A stretch of DNA of 64,000 bases from Ascidia mentula (Eukaryota > Chordata > Ascidiacea > Phlebobranchia > Ascidiidae): the NCBI GenBank assembly GCA_947561715.1, contig OX387203.1, forward strand, positions 4,340,001-4,404,000, given 5' to 3'. Positions 21,599 through 34,316 of the stretch are shown here, one piece after another (positions within the stretch are counted from its first letter, which is position 1; every line of letters starts with the position of its first letter). A program made the position numbers and the translations under genes. Under the pieces are notes generated by a model, which worked only from the letters and a program-made list of their open reading frames with translations, did not search any database and had not been told where the DNA came from.

Positions 21599-23537
21599 GA
21601 TAGTTGCAAACGATTCTATGCACATTTTGACACAAAATCACTGTTTAAAATTTTCAAAATTTATTAACTTCCTGACTGTTGTGCCTTGTATCTGCTGGTA
21701 CACACATTCTGATAAATTATTCACATCAATTTTCTAGGGTTTTTATCCAGTTTTTGTCCAAATCGGGATCTCATTCGAACTTATATGATAGTTGCAAACG
21801 ATTCTATGCGCATTTTAACACTGAAATCACTGTTTAAAATTTTTCAAAAATTATTAATTTTCTGACTGTTGTGCCTTGTATCTGGTGGTACACACATTCT
21901 GATAAATTATTCACATCAATTTTCTAGGGTTTTTATCCAGTTTTTGGCCAAATCGGGATTTCATTCGGACATATCTGATAGTTGCAAACGATTCTATGCG
22001 CATTTTAACATTGAAATCACTGTTTAAAATTTTTCAAAATTTATTAACTTCCTGCCTGTTGTGCCTTGTATCTGATGGTACACACTTTCTGATAAATTAT
22101 TCACATCAATTTTCTAGGGTTTTTATCCAGTTTTTAGCCAAATCGGGATTTAATTCGGACATATCTGTTAGTTGCAAACGATTCTATGCGCATTATAACA
22201 CTGAAATCACTGTTTAAAATTTTTCAAAAATTATTAATTTCCTGACTGTTGTGCCTTGTATCTGGTGGTACACACATTCTGATAAATTATTCACATCAAT
22301 TTTCTAGGGTTTTTATCCAGTTTTTGGCCAAATCGGGATTTCATTCGGACATATCTGATAGTTGCAAACGACTCTATGCGCATTTTAACACTGAAATCAC
22401 TATTTGAAATTTTAAAAAAATTATTAACTTCCCGACTGTTGTGCCTTGTATCTGGTGGTACACACATTCTGATAAATTATTCACATCAATTTTCTAGGGT
22501 TTTTATCCAGTTTTTGGCCAAATCGGGATTTCATTCGGACATATCTGATAGTTGCAAACGATTCTATGCGCATTTTAACACTGAAATCACTGTCAAAAAT
22601 TTTTCAAAAATTATTAACTTCCTAACTGTTGTGCCTTGTATCTGCTGGTATACACATTCTGATAAATTATTTACATCAATTTTCTAGGGTTTTTATCCAG
22701 TTTTTGGCCAAATCGGGATTTCATTCGGACATATCTGATAGTTGCAAACGATTCTATGCGCATTTTAACACTAAAATCACTGTTTAAAATTTTTCAAAAA
22801 TTATTAACTTCCTGACTGTTGTGCCTTGTATCTGGTGGTACACACATTCTGATAAATTATTCACATCAATTTTCTAGGGTTTTTATCCAGTTTTTGGCCA
22901 AATCGGGATTTCATTCGGACATATCTGATAGTTGCAAACGATTCTATGCGCATTTTAACACTGAAATCACTGTTCAAAATTTTTCAAAAATTATTAACTT
23001 CCTAACTGTTGTGCCTTGTATCTGCTGGTAAACACATTCTGATAAATTATTCACATCAATTTTCTAGGGTTTTTATCCAGTTTTTGGCCAAATCGGGATT
23101 TCATTCGGACATATCTGATAGTTGCAAACGATTCTATGCGCATTTTAACACTAAAATCACTGTTTAAAATTTTTCAAAAATTATTAACTTCCTGACTGTT
23201 GTGCCTTGTATCTGGTGGTACACACATTCTGATAAATTATTCACATCAATTTTCTAGGGTTTTTATCCAGTTTTTGGCCAAATCGGGATTTCATTCGGAC
23301 ATATCTGATAGTTGCAAACGATTCTATGCGCATTTTAACACTAAAATCACTGTTCAAAATTTTTCAAAAATTATTAACTTCCTGACTGTTGTGCCTTGTA
23401 TCTGGTGGTACACACATTCTGATAAATTATTCACATTAATTTTCTACGGCTTTTATCCAGTTCTTGCACAAACCGACATCTAATTCCATCATATGTGACA
23501 GTTGCAAACGATTCTATGCGCATTTTGACACTAAAGG
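21599..23537. repeat. Satellite array, exact 190-bp period, ten monomers
   Basis: The monomer starts GATAGTTGCAAACGATTCTA. Starts fall at 21599, 21787, 21977, 22167, 22357, 22547, 22737, 22927, 23117, 23307 and 23497; after the first step of 188 every step is exactly 190. Monomers differ by a few percent. CTGCTGGTA and CTGGTGGTA variants alternate in the middle, indicating a 380-bp dimer pattern over about 22547-23307. The last partial monomer merges into the 2.3-kb units. Long reading frames here are a by-product of low stop density. Confidence 0.95.
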
Positions 23538-25518
23538 TTTATTTATACGCGATTTCATTTAGCACCTATTAAGTCTCAAATTTACAGACGAAATATATTG
23601 CCACTATCTGTTTCTGTATTGTTGGAACATTCAGATCACAATTCCATCAGACCAATCTAGTTTATTTACGCCCGTTTTTTGTTGTACGCCGGCCGAACCG
23701 CTACGCTTTTAATTTTTTTTACTGTCAATATTGTAACAGTTTGCTTTTACAACATTTGTAGCAACGCCTCTGTGTGCACCCAGAAACATAGCTCCAAATT
23801 CCTTAAACCTCGAATTTCTGACGCTAAAACAGCTGTAACTGAACAATCATGAAATAGCTGCAAGTATACAGGTAAAAAAAATACGCAATCGTTTCACGCA
23901 TTAATAAGATAACAAACATATTCTTGCAGTCGAGGTATTACAACTGATGAGGTTTGCTGTTGCTGTCCGGTCATGACCACGTGAATATGCATGTACAACA
24001 AAGCAGTGGTTATCACGATGCATTGAAATTGGAGAACTTCCTTAAAAAAATAAAAAAATACTTTGTTAGAATCCAAATCACTAAATTCATTACAACTGAC
24101 CTGGCAAAGATTTTCTTGGCGAACCGTTTATATAATTGTGTTCATCAAATCCAATCAAAAGCAATAAACATAAATTCAACTGCATCCTTAACCATTCCGA
24201 CTACCTATGTTATCTATATATAAAGGGTGTATTATATGACCTAAATGAAGGTTTTTATTCCGCGGCAAAAAAAGAACCCAACTCACCATCAAGGAGACGT
24301 TGAACATTCAAAAATATCCTCTCCGTTGCAACATGCCAAAACAAAGATACTTGGTTACTAAATTATTTTCATATTGCAGGAGCTGGTTGATTTTAAAGGT
24401 ATCAATATCATGTGTTATAGAATCGATCCCAACATCACGAGATTGTGCATCACCTGACTAACAACGCGCTAGTTGTAACGGGTGCCATATTATTAGTGTT
24501 CTTCCTATGCTAGAGTTGTAACACGTGATGCGTAACAAACATGCAAGACAAGCAAAGTCACACCACAAAACACATCAACGAGCATGCAAAGTTGGGATCG
24601 ATCTAAAGTATATTCACAAAAATATTTCTAATTTGTCGACTACTGTTGCGACCTTTATCAAATATAGAAAATTAGTCGCTCACCTGATAACCAACCACAA
24701 CCTTCCTTCGTGAAAACTGGAACGAATGAAACAACACGTTCTACTGCATTGAAGGTGAAGAGAAAAAAAATTCCCAATTTTAATCAGCGTTTTGGTTTCC
24801 GCCGCAGGGACCCTGATTAAATGGAGAATTGAAGAGAAAAGCAAGGACACAAACTTACCTGAGGGTGAATGTGTTTCCTTTCAGAACCAACCACGCTTTT
24901 TCCATTCCAATTAAGTAGTAAGGCATCAAATCGCATGCGTTTGCATTTGGACGATTTAAAACCAATACGGAAATTCCTAACCACAAGATTTCTTTTCGAA
25001 TTAGAGCCCGTTTTGAAGACTTGCATGATTATAAGCAGTTCGGTTTTTCTCCATTTCTTTTACACCCACCTTAGGATTCGAACCAACATCATCTCGCACA
25101 TCTCTCTCCATGAAGCTTTGTTAGTTCCATATGGGCTGACAAAACACAGTTTCACTGACAATTCGTTCCCATAACCCTAAATCCTTTACACTCGGGACTT
25201 GGGAAAACATGCGGGTTGGCCAATTTATAAAACTCGTTAAAACTCTCATGACCACACGACACCAAAATTAAAAACGTTTCCATTGTTTAACGGTGTTAGA
25301 GACCGAAAAAATTCCGAGAATCCACTTAACACCAGCTTACTTTTCCCTCTCAAACATTTCTAATGAGCATGAATTCCCGCGCGTTTCGCTGGCAGGCTGA
25401 TTTTCTCAAAAATTCTTCTGGCAATAGATTAACATGAATTGGCACATGACAGAAGACCTAACATGACACGGATGTTTTTGCATCAACTGATGACAAAAAA
25501 CTGGCGTAAGAAAAGTGT
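23497..25518. repeat. 2.3-kb repeat unit U1
   Basis: First of three direct tandem units. It begins with a partial satellite monomer, continues through a TTTATTTATACGCG block, a CACGTGAATA block, the 24.4-24.6 kb ATCGATCCCAACATC block and a small minus-strand frame, and ends before the satellite monomer at 25519. It lacks about 65 bases found in U2 and U3 near 27560 and 30380. Confidence 0.85.
24780..25026 (-). CDS. Recurrent small frame in U1 (hypothetical)
   Basis: Minus-strand frame of about 56 codons (25026-24859) rich in K/R (KRNLVVRNFRIGF, SSKCKRMRFDALLLNW) ending at a consensus donor (CAG|GTAAGT). The acceptor at 24813 gives a second exon, 24812-24780, that ends in frame as GPCGGNQNAD. 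The same two-exon pattern recurs in U2 and U3. No family is recognised and the true start is unclear; it may be part of a non-coding or mobile transcript. Confidence 0.25.
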
Positions 25519-27805
25519 GATAGTTGCAAACGATTGTATGCGCATTTTGACCCTAAAATCACTGTTTAAAATTTTTTTTTTTAAATTAACTTCCTGACGG
25601 TTGTGCCTTATATCTGCTGGTACACACATTCTGATAAATTATTTACATCTATTTTCTAGGGTTTTTATCCAGTTTTTGCCCCAAAACACATCTAATTCCA
25701 ACATATCTCATAGTTGCAAACGATTATACGCGCATTGTGACAACAACCACTTTTCATATTTTACAATTACCACTTTCTTTCAGAAAATCCATCGCAAAGC
25801 TTTATTTATACGCGCTTTCATTTAGCACCTATGGAGTCTCCAATTTACACCCAAAATATATTGCCACTATCTGTTTCTGTATTGGTGGAACATTCAGATC
25901 ACAATTCCATCAGACCGATCTAGTTTATTTACGCCCGTTTTTTGGTCTACGCCGACCAAACCGCTACCCTTTTAATTTTTGTACTGCAATATTGTAACAG
26001 TTTGCTTTTACAACATTTGTAGCAACGCCTCTGTGTGCACCCAGAAGCAAAGCTCCAAATCCCTTAAACCTATAATTCCTGACGCTAAAACAGCTGCAAG
26101 TACACAGATAAAAAAATACGCAATCGTTTCATGCATTAATAACATTTAACAAACATCTTCTTGCAGTCGAGGTATTACAACTGATGAGGTTTGCTGTTGC
26201 TGTCCTGTCATGACCACGTGAATAAACATGTACAACAAATCAGTGGTTATCACGATGCATTGAAATTGGAGAACTTCCTTTAAAAAATTAAAAAAATACT
26301 TTGTTAGAATCCAAATCACTGAATTCATTACAACTGACCTGAAAATAGTTTTCTTGGGAGAACCGTTGATATAATTGTGTTTATTAAATCCAATCAAAAG
26401 CAATGACCATAAATTCAACTGCATCCTTAACCATTCCGACTACATGTGTTATCTGCATATAAAGGGTGTATTATATGACCTAAATGAAGGTTTTTATTCC
26501 GCAGCAAAAAAGAACCCAACCCACCATCAAGGAGACGTTGAACATTCAAAAATATCCTCTCCGTTTCAACATGCCAAAACAAAGATGCTTGGTTACTAAA
26601 TTATTTTAATATTGCAGGAGCTGGTTGATTTTAAAGATATCAATATCATGTGTTATAGAATCGATCCCAACATCACGTGATTGTGCATCACCTGACTAAC
26701 AACGCGCTAGTTGTAACGGGCGCTATATTATTAGTGTTCTTCCTATGCTAGAGTTGTAACACGTGATGCGTAACAAACATGCAAGACAAGCAAAGTCACA
26801 TCACAAAACACAACAACGAGCATGCAAATGTTGGGATCGATCTAAAGTATATTCACAAAATATTTCTGATTTGTCGACTACTGTTGAACTTCTATCAAAT
26901 ATAGAAAATTGGTCGCTCACCTGATAACCAACCACAACCTTCCTTCGTGAAGACTGGAACGAATGAAACAACACGTTCTACTGCATTGAAGGCGAAGAGA
27001 AAAAAGTTTCCCAATTTTAATCAGCGTTTTGGTTCGCGCCGCAGGGACCCTGATTAACAGGAGAATATAAGAAAAAAGCAAGGACACAGACTTACCTGAG
27101 GGTGAATGCGTTTCCTTTCAGAACCAACCACGCTTTTTGCATTCCAATTAAGTAGTAAGGCATCAAATCGCATGCGTTTGCATTTGGACGAGTTAAAACC
27201 AATACAGAAATTCCTAACCACAAGATTTCTTTTCCAATTAGAGCCCTTTTGATGACTTGCATCGTTATAAGCTGTTCGGTTTTTCTCCATTTCTTTTACA
27301 CTCACCTTAGGATTCGAACCAAAATCATCTCGCACATCTAACTCCACGAAGCTTTGTTAGCTCCATATGGGATGACAAAACACAGTTTCACTGACAATTC
27401 GTTCCCATAACCCTAAATTCTTTGCACTCGAGACTTAGGAAAACATGCGGGTTGGCCAATATATAAAACTCGTTAAAACTCTCATGACCACACGACACCA
27501 AAATTAAAAGCGTTTCCATTGTTTAACGGTGTCAGAAACCGAAAAAAATCCGAGAATCAAGTTCGGCTTCCATGCAAAAGCAAATTTCGTGCAGAGAATT
27601 GCTGAGGGCTCATGCACTTAACACCAGCTTACTTTTCCCTCTCAATCATTTCTCTTGAACATGAATTCCCGCGCGTTTCGCTGGCAGGCTGAAAATTCTC
27701 AGAAATTCTCCTGGTAATAGATTAACATGACGTGACACATGACAGCAGACATAACATGACACGAATGTTTTTGCATCAACTGAAGACAAATAACTGCAAA
27801 AGTGT
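25519..27805. repeat. 2.3-kb repeat unit U2
   Basis: Direct repeat of U1. It starts with one full satellite monomer plus the start of another (25519 and 25709, again 190 apart), so the satellite is an internal part of the larger unit. Confidence 0.88.
27017..27347 (-). CDS. Recurrent small frame in U2 (hypothetical)
   Basis: Minus-strand frame 27347-27096 (84 codons, MELDVRDDFGSNPK start) spliced at CAG|GTAAGT to 27049-27017, ending GPCGANQNAD. It is the longest of the three copies and keeps the K/R-rich core. A perfect B-box (GGTTCGAATCC) lies inside the frame on the coding strand, which also fits a pol III SINE origin. Function unknown. Confidence 0.28.
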
Positions 27806-28098
27806 GACATTTGCAAACGATTGTATGCGCATTTTGACACTAAACTAACAGTTTAATTTTTTTTTAAATAATTAACTTCCTGACGGTTGTGCCTTGTATC
27901 TGCTGGTACACATATTCTGATAAAATTATTTACATCAATTTTCTAGGGTTTTTATCCAGTTTTTGCCCCAAAACACATCTAATTCCAACATATCTCATGG
28001 TTGCAAACGATTATACGCGCATTGTGACAACAAAGACTTTTCATATTTTACAATTACCACTTTCTTTCAGAAAATCCATCGAAAAGCTTTATTTATAC

Positions 28099-28649
28099 TG
28101 TAAATAACTCGAAGTGTTTCTGAGATATTTAACAGTGTCTCGATGGCCTGAGCGGTTATTGAGTCTCTTCGATTGTTAAACCTGCTTCTGCCCCGTTCTA
28201 TAAAGCACCCAGAACTAGGATATCTTCCCGAATTATTGTATTCATTTCTGTTATCTTCTTCATTACGACGGTACATTACAGCTTTCAATACAACGTTGAT
28301 AGGATGCCAGCAAATAGAATGGCGAAGACTAGACTCGACTGGACTGAATTTACGGGTAAAAACTGGGCTCTTTAACGCTCTCCATTATGAGAGCTGATTG
28401 GCCAATAATGTCACGTGATATCATGAGGCGCTTTAAGTAATATAATACAAGAACATAGGTGTGATGTGACATAAGCATAGCAGAACATTTTATGTGGCAA
28501 ACAGGATGTTGAATGAATCACTTTACTCGAGAATATTCGATGGCTAAATCATTTGGGTCACATTATGGGGTTATGCAGTACATGTGCAAAGCTGCGCGCA
28601 AAACATTACGCAATACAAGCACTGGTTTCTGTGACGTTTGTTACCATAC
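28099..28649. mobile_element. 551-bp insertion in U3
   Basis: Absent from U1 and U2 at the matching site and flanked by ATAC (28095-28098 and 28646-28649), a likely short target duplication. Near 28148 it contains an A-box-like TGGCCTGAGCGG. No coding capacity; no long terminal inverted repeat seen. Probably a non-autonomous DNA element. Confidence 0.6.
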
Positions 28650-29833
28650 GCACTTTCATTTAGCACCTCTGTGGAGTCTCAAATTTACAGCCAAAATATA
28701 TTGCCACTATCTGTTTCTGTATTGGTGGAACATTCAGATCACAATTCCATCAGAACAAGTTTATTTACGCCCGTTTTTAGGTCTGTGCCGACCAAACCTA
28801 CGCTCTTATTTTTTTTACTGTGAATATTGTAACAGTTTGCTTTTACAACATTTGTAGCCACGCCTCTGTGTGCACCCAGAAACATAGCTCCAAATCCCTT
28901 AAAACCTCTAATTTCTGACGCTAAAACAGCTGCAAGTAAACAGGTAAAAAAGTTTCACGCATTAATAACATTTAACAAACATCTTCTTGCAGTCTAGGTA
29001 TTACAACTGATAAGGTTTGCTGTTGCTGTCCGGTCTTGACCACGTGAATATCCATGTACAACAAAGCAGTGGTTATCACGATGCATTGAAATTGGAGAAC
29101 TTCCTTTAAAAAATTAAAAAAATACTTTGTTAGAATCCAAATCACTGAATTCATTAAAACTGACCTGAAAATAATTTTCTTGGGAGAACCGTTGATATAA
29201 TTGTGTTTATTAAATCCAATCAAAAGCAATAACCATAAATTCAACTGCATCCTTAACCATTCCGACTACATGTGTTATCTGCATATAAAGGGTGTATTAT
29301 TAACCTGAATGAAGGTTTTTATTCCGCAGCAAAAAAGGGCCCAACCCACCAGCAAAGAGACGTTGAACATTCAAAAATATCCTCTCCGTTGCAACATGCC
29401 AAAACAAAGATACTTGGTTACTAAATTATTTTCATATTGCAGGAGCTGGTTGATTTTAAAGGTTCAATATCATATGTTATAGAATCGATCCCAACATCAC
29501 GAGATTGTGCATCACTTGACTAACGACGCGCTAGTTGTAACGGGTACCATATTATTAGTGTCCTTCCTATGCTAGAGTTGTAATACGTGATGCGTAACAA
29601 ACATGCAAGACAAGCACCACAAAACACAACAACGAGCATGCAAATGTTGGGATCGATCTAAAGTATATTCACATAAATATTTCTGATTTGTCGACTACTG
29701 TTGACCTTTATCAAATGTAGAAAATTAGTCGCTCACCTGATAACCAACCACAACCTTCCTTCGTGAAAACTGGAACGAATGAAACAAACACGTTCTACTG
29801 CATTGAAGGTGAAGAGAAAAAAGTTTCCCAATT

Positions 29834-30080
29834 TTAATCAGCGTTTTGTTTTGCGCCGCAGGGACCCTGATAAACAGGAGAATAGAAGAAAAAAGCAAGG
29901 ACACAAACTTACCTGAGGTTGACTGTGTTTCCTTTCAGAAACAACCACGCTTTTTGCATTCCAATTAAGTAGTAAGGCATCAAATCGCATGCGTTTGCAT
30001 TTGGACGAGTTAAAACCAATACGGAAATTCCCAACCACAAGATTGCTTTTCCAATTAGAGTCCGTTTTAAAGACTTGCAT
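29834..30080 (-). CDS. Recurrent small frame in U3 (hypothetical)
   Basis: Minus-strand frame 30080-29913, donor CAG|GTAAGT, second exon 29866-29834 ending GPCGAKQNAD. The core KCKRMRFDALLLNWNAKSVV is almost unchanged from U2. Conservation may simply reflect recent duplication. Confidence 0.25.
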
Positions 30081-30827
30081 CGTTATAAGCAGTTCGGTTT
30101 TTCTCCATTTCTTTTACACCCACCTTAGGATTCGAACCAACATCATCTCGCACATCTAACTCCATGAAGCTTTGTTAGCTCCATATGGGCTGACAAAACA
30201 CAGTTTCACTGACAATTCGTTCCCATAACCCTAAATCCTTTACATTCGGGACTTAGGAAAACATGCGGGTTGGCCAATATATAAAACTCGTTAAAACTCT
30301 CATGACCACACGACACCAAAATTAAAAGCATTTCCATTGTTTAACGGTGTCAGAGACCGAAAAAATTCCGAGAATCAAGTTCGGCTTCCATGTAAAAGCA
30401 AACTCCGCGCAGAGAATTGCTGAGGGCTCATCCACTTAACACCAGCTTACTTTTCCCCTTTCAAATATTTCTAATGAACATGAATTCCCGCGCGTTTCGC
30501 TGGCAGGCTGATTTTCTCAAAAATTCTCTTGGCAATAGATTAACATGACATGACACATGACAGAAGACATAACATGACACGAATGTTTTTGCTTTAACTG
30601 ATGACAAACAACTGGCATATCAAAATAAGTTTTTTCTGCTTTCTAATCCAAAAGTCTGAACAAATCTCGGGGCTCTTGGATCGAATTCCGGTGTGGTAAT
30701 AAAACACTAATGCACACGTGTCGCTTTGATCGAATTGCTTTTAATTTGCCCTGTGGATCGCTGAGAGTTCGCCATCTGGTCGCAATACGACCCGAGTTAA
30801 ATATATTCAGAGAAGACACCCGGTTTT

Positions 30828-33800
30828 CTACACTCCTGCGTAAGCTGCTGTCAGAGGAATTATTTTTACATTCTTCATCGGATAAAACCCTGTCTTTTTA
30901 GTTCGGTTGTTCGTCCCAATGCAATCCTTATAACAATTCGCGTCCACTATGATGTCACCGACTTCAAGTTGTATATCGTTTCCATTCCTCGGCTCAAAAG
31001 CCTGTATGGTTTCATGTCGGCCGTTTTGACCGGGATATGACCAAAATGCATCCACAGATATCGCGGTTGCTTCACTCAAACCTCTTCTGGCCAACATTCT
31101 TTCGTAAACAAATCTTCCAATCTGCGTATCAAAGTTAACGGATGGTCTGTATTTTATCTTGTCAATAATTGAATAACGAGGTATTGTTTATGTGCTTCAC
31201 TTACGTTTGAACTAAAGGTGCATACGACGTGGTCGCATTCACTGAGCAAAGCAACGTCCTCAACGATCCCCCAAAACCCTTCTGATGTTCCTCTTTGTGA
31301 AAAATGCGATTTAGTTGCGAAGGACACAAAAACGTAATTGGGAAATCTGCAAAATCAGGACAGAATCGTAAATCTCGGGTTAACGTAAAAATATATTTTC
31401 ACACTTTTCCATCGCCTCTTTGTGTACCCTGACGTCATCAGTTGCCAGGAAAACTCTTCCAATGACGTTGCTCTTTGTGACGTTTCTGTAGTTGTCAAAC
31501 CACTTCTCCACATGAACCATGTAATCGTGAAGAGAATAAAAATCAGATTCTTCGGCCAACTTGTCTGTCCTTCTGACGTGGACTCTGTAGTTTTGTACGA
31601 TGTTATTTGTTTTTTAAAGTAAATAACAAAGAAAACTGTCATGCGCTGCTGTTAAATGAAGTAAACAAGCAAAGGGGAAAAACAAAAAATGTGTTTGAAA
31701 CTTTTTCCTTAAAACATGTGATATCACGACATGTCAGGTTATGATAACCATTTTCCACGACTCAAAATGTTTTTCATCCCGTCCAAGGGCCTTAACCATA
31801 CTTTGTACAAACATTTTTAGGACGAGAATGACATTCTTTTGAACCCGGGATGTCCTGGCAATGAATCCCGATCAGGTTTTCTTCTTAGTATATGGGTCGG
31901 GTAATTGACCAATGCTGCCGTAACATCTCACTTTACCCGACAATTGGATGCACGAAGGCGACCTCTCTCTTAGCTCTTTCGAGTCGATTGGTGAGTGCTG
32001 GTTGAGGTCTGGTGATGAATTCCATCAACTGACCAATCCACCATATTTGTGGCTCGTCACAAACGGGAGATAGAGTTTCCTTGAGAGTTTCTGGGTACGT
32101 GTTGGGTGCGAATGGAGTAAATGGTCGGAATTGATTTTTCACAGTAATTTTCACGATACGTTTATCGTTCGTTGTCTCCGAACGTTTGTCCCCTGCAAAA
32201 ATCATAGTTTCACAAAGTTGCTGAAACATTGTTGCTCCTGTTTCACGTACAGAAATCACCGTTCCACAAAACAAATTTGTTCTGTGAATACGCGTTTGAC
32301 AAAAAGTTTAAAATTTGTTCGCAGGAATAATGTTTTAAAGTGTCTCACACAAGTGCAGTTAGTAAACCTCATTTCATGAAAGAAAATCACATGTCGTAAT
32401 TAATATTCCATCATTTTATCTTATTTGGGCGATTTTTAAAGATATGATGCTTTTGTGTGATTTGTTGCATACCTGCCATTTCGGGAACATTATTGAACTC
32501 TTCCTCTGACCAATCGTTGCACGTTTCGCTAAGAGGCAAATACGCCTCGTTCAGTGACTTAACTGGGTACATCGCCAACTCAGTCTTCAACACTAAAGTT
32601 CTGTTTGTTCCAATCGCAAGCAGGAAACATATTCCGATGTGGTGAAGATTGCATATTAATCCACAGTTACCGGCTTGTATCTTACAAAGAAGCTTGCGCG
32701 CTTTTGAGCAGTTTGCAGGATTCTATTCACAAACAAAGATTGTTTATTTCTTGTTTATTTACGTTGTTGTTAATCATTAATCAATCAAGTTATTCACCTG
32801 TTTGTGGCAAAACGCCACAAATACTCCTTTGAAAGCACACAAACGTTAAAAAAAAAGTTAAAAAAATATTGGAGTTGTGCGTATATAACACGTGGCTTCA
32901 GTTGCAAATTGAAAACTAATTTTTGCTCTCGATGTAAATACTCTACCTTATTTACCTGCAGATGTCGTAGTTTCTTCTGAACTGAGCGATGTAGTTTGGC
33001 CAGTGTGGAATTCCCTTCTATTAGCGTTGTGTAGATTTGTGGAGATGATTTTTCAGTCCTGTTAATCCCTTCTTTTAGAAACAATTACAAATTATTTTAT
33101 TTAGCGTAACGTCCCAAGTGAAACAGTTCTATAAAGATGATTATTGCTTTTACGAAATGATTAACCCACATGTAAGAAAAGATAATCATGCAAAAAGTAT
33201 ACTAAGATCTTCTTTTTTCGTCAAGTCTCATTTTGGTCCAATGTAAGGGCCGCCAAGAAAAATGTTAAAAAATATAAAATTTTGGGTCGCTGCTAGTTGG
33301 CGCTGTTTGTTCAAACTATAGTTATGAAAGATTGCCGTTAACATTTTTGGTATTTAGGGGTGGACAAACCATTCGACTCCCGGGCCAGAAATTAGCACAT
33401 ATATGGCAAGCGGGACAATGGTGTTTTTACGACCTATTTACGTTTAAAAGATTGCATCCGCGGGCCGCGGTTTGTCATGTGTGGTTCATGCGGTCATTGA
33501 TCAACAAAATAATATGTTTTGTATAGCTCTTGGTCCAATCGACCCAAACCGGATACAAGAGACGCAGTAAGGCGCGTAACTAATGAGCAGGAATGTTTAG
33601 AAATCGTAATGGGGTCCACTGATCGTTAAATCGTTTACTCACTAGACAAGGTTGCTTCGTTCGCATCACTCAACTGAAATACTTCAACTGATCTGAAAAA
33701 AAAAACATGTTATAATATCACACCCTTTGTTTTATCAGGTGTTTTAGGACTGGCCTTTTTTAATGTTTTTTTTCTGATATTTGTAAACATCCACAGAATT

Positions 33801-34316
33801 AACATGCTATATACGTTCTTGCTAACTCATATTTGACCTCTAATCATTGGTTAAATTAAATTAAAATAATTTTGCAGAAATGCATTATTTGTAACGTGAC
33901 AAGTTTCATTGTCTCGCGTTTTCGGCCGGTTCAATTCGTGTTGGAACGATTCGTCTAAATCGGGTCCGCGCATTTAAGGGGTCAATAGGAGTACTTTTTT
34001 GGTTAAGTCGTACATATTTTTTTTCTTATCGGACCCGAAATTGCTAGGTCCGCCCCTGTTTCGCGTCCTTAATATATCTCCACAACTGACAACTATTTAA
34101 GAGGTTACATAAAATGGAATATTCAACTGCTCACGCAGATTGGCCCCCATAAAAAAAAACACCAAAGATAGTTATTCTAAAAAACTGAACTTTATAGTAC
34201 GTGTTCATATGTTACCACCAAGCCATTTTTTACCTATTTTGCAAACTTGTGTAGAAACTCGCCAACAACATCACCGTCACGACAAATATTACTCCCAATG
34301 ACTTATTTGATAACAT
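30828..34316 (-). CDS. FUT8: FUT8-like alpha-1,6-fucosyltransferase (GT23)
   Basis: Complete eight-exon model, 456 residues: 34316-34234, 33692-33643, 33071-32956, 32722-32473, 32192-31937, 31584-31405, 31346-31205, 31121-30828. All junctions keep phase. FUT8 adds core fucose to N-glycans in the Golgi, using GDP-fucose. Seen: an N-terminal type II anchor (SLGVIFVVTVMLLASFY, about 6-22), a short stem, the family's NPANCSKARKLLC segment (84 on), SETC, RPQP, HVRRTDK (254-260), ATDD (299-302) and CTFSS (354-358), which carry the family's GDP-fucose-binding and catalytic residues, and a C-terminal SH3-like domain (GDII...KKTGFYP). It is about 120 residues shorter than the 575-residue human protein, mainly in the stem. 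Likely functional; could be a FUT8 paralog, not the sole orthologue. Confidence 0.9.
33355..33490. mobile_element. hAT-like MITE fragment in FUT8 intron
   Basis: Starts AGGGGTGGACAAACCA with GGGCC and ends GGGCCGCGGTTTGTCATG, an imperfect inverted pair typical of hAT (Charlie-like) ends. About 135 bp, non-coding, within the second FUT8 intron. Confidence 0.4.

Larger units (their letters stand above)
27806..30616. repeat. 2.3-kb repeat unit U3
   Basis: Third direct unit, 2.26 kb without its 551-base insertion at 28099-28649. Carries satellite monomer pieces at 27806 and about 28000, and the 65-base segment absent from U1. After about 30616 the sequence leaves the repeat. Confidence 0.85.

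Noticed and set aside
21996-23483. Several 70-100-codon plus-strand frames (…GGTHILINYSHQF…)
   Set aside because: They are the satellite monomer translated; 190 is not a multiple of three, so the frame shifts each unit and nothing is preserved as protein.
26146-29250. Hydrophobic minus-strand frames of 92 codons in U2 and U3 (…QQQQTSSVV…)
   Set aside because: Similar between units only because the DNA is duplicated; shorter in U1, no clear signal peptide or family.
31355-31642. 95-codon minus-strand frame as a separate gene
   Set aside because: Wrong frame of the FUT8-like HVRRTDK exon (31584-31405).
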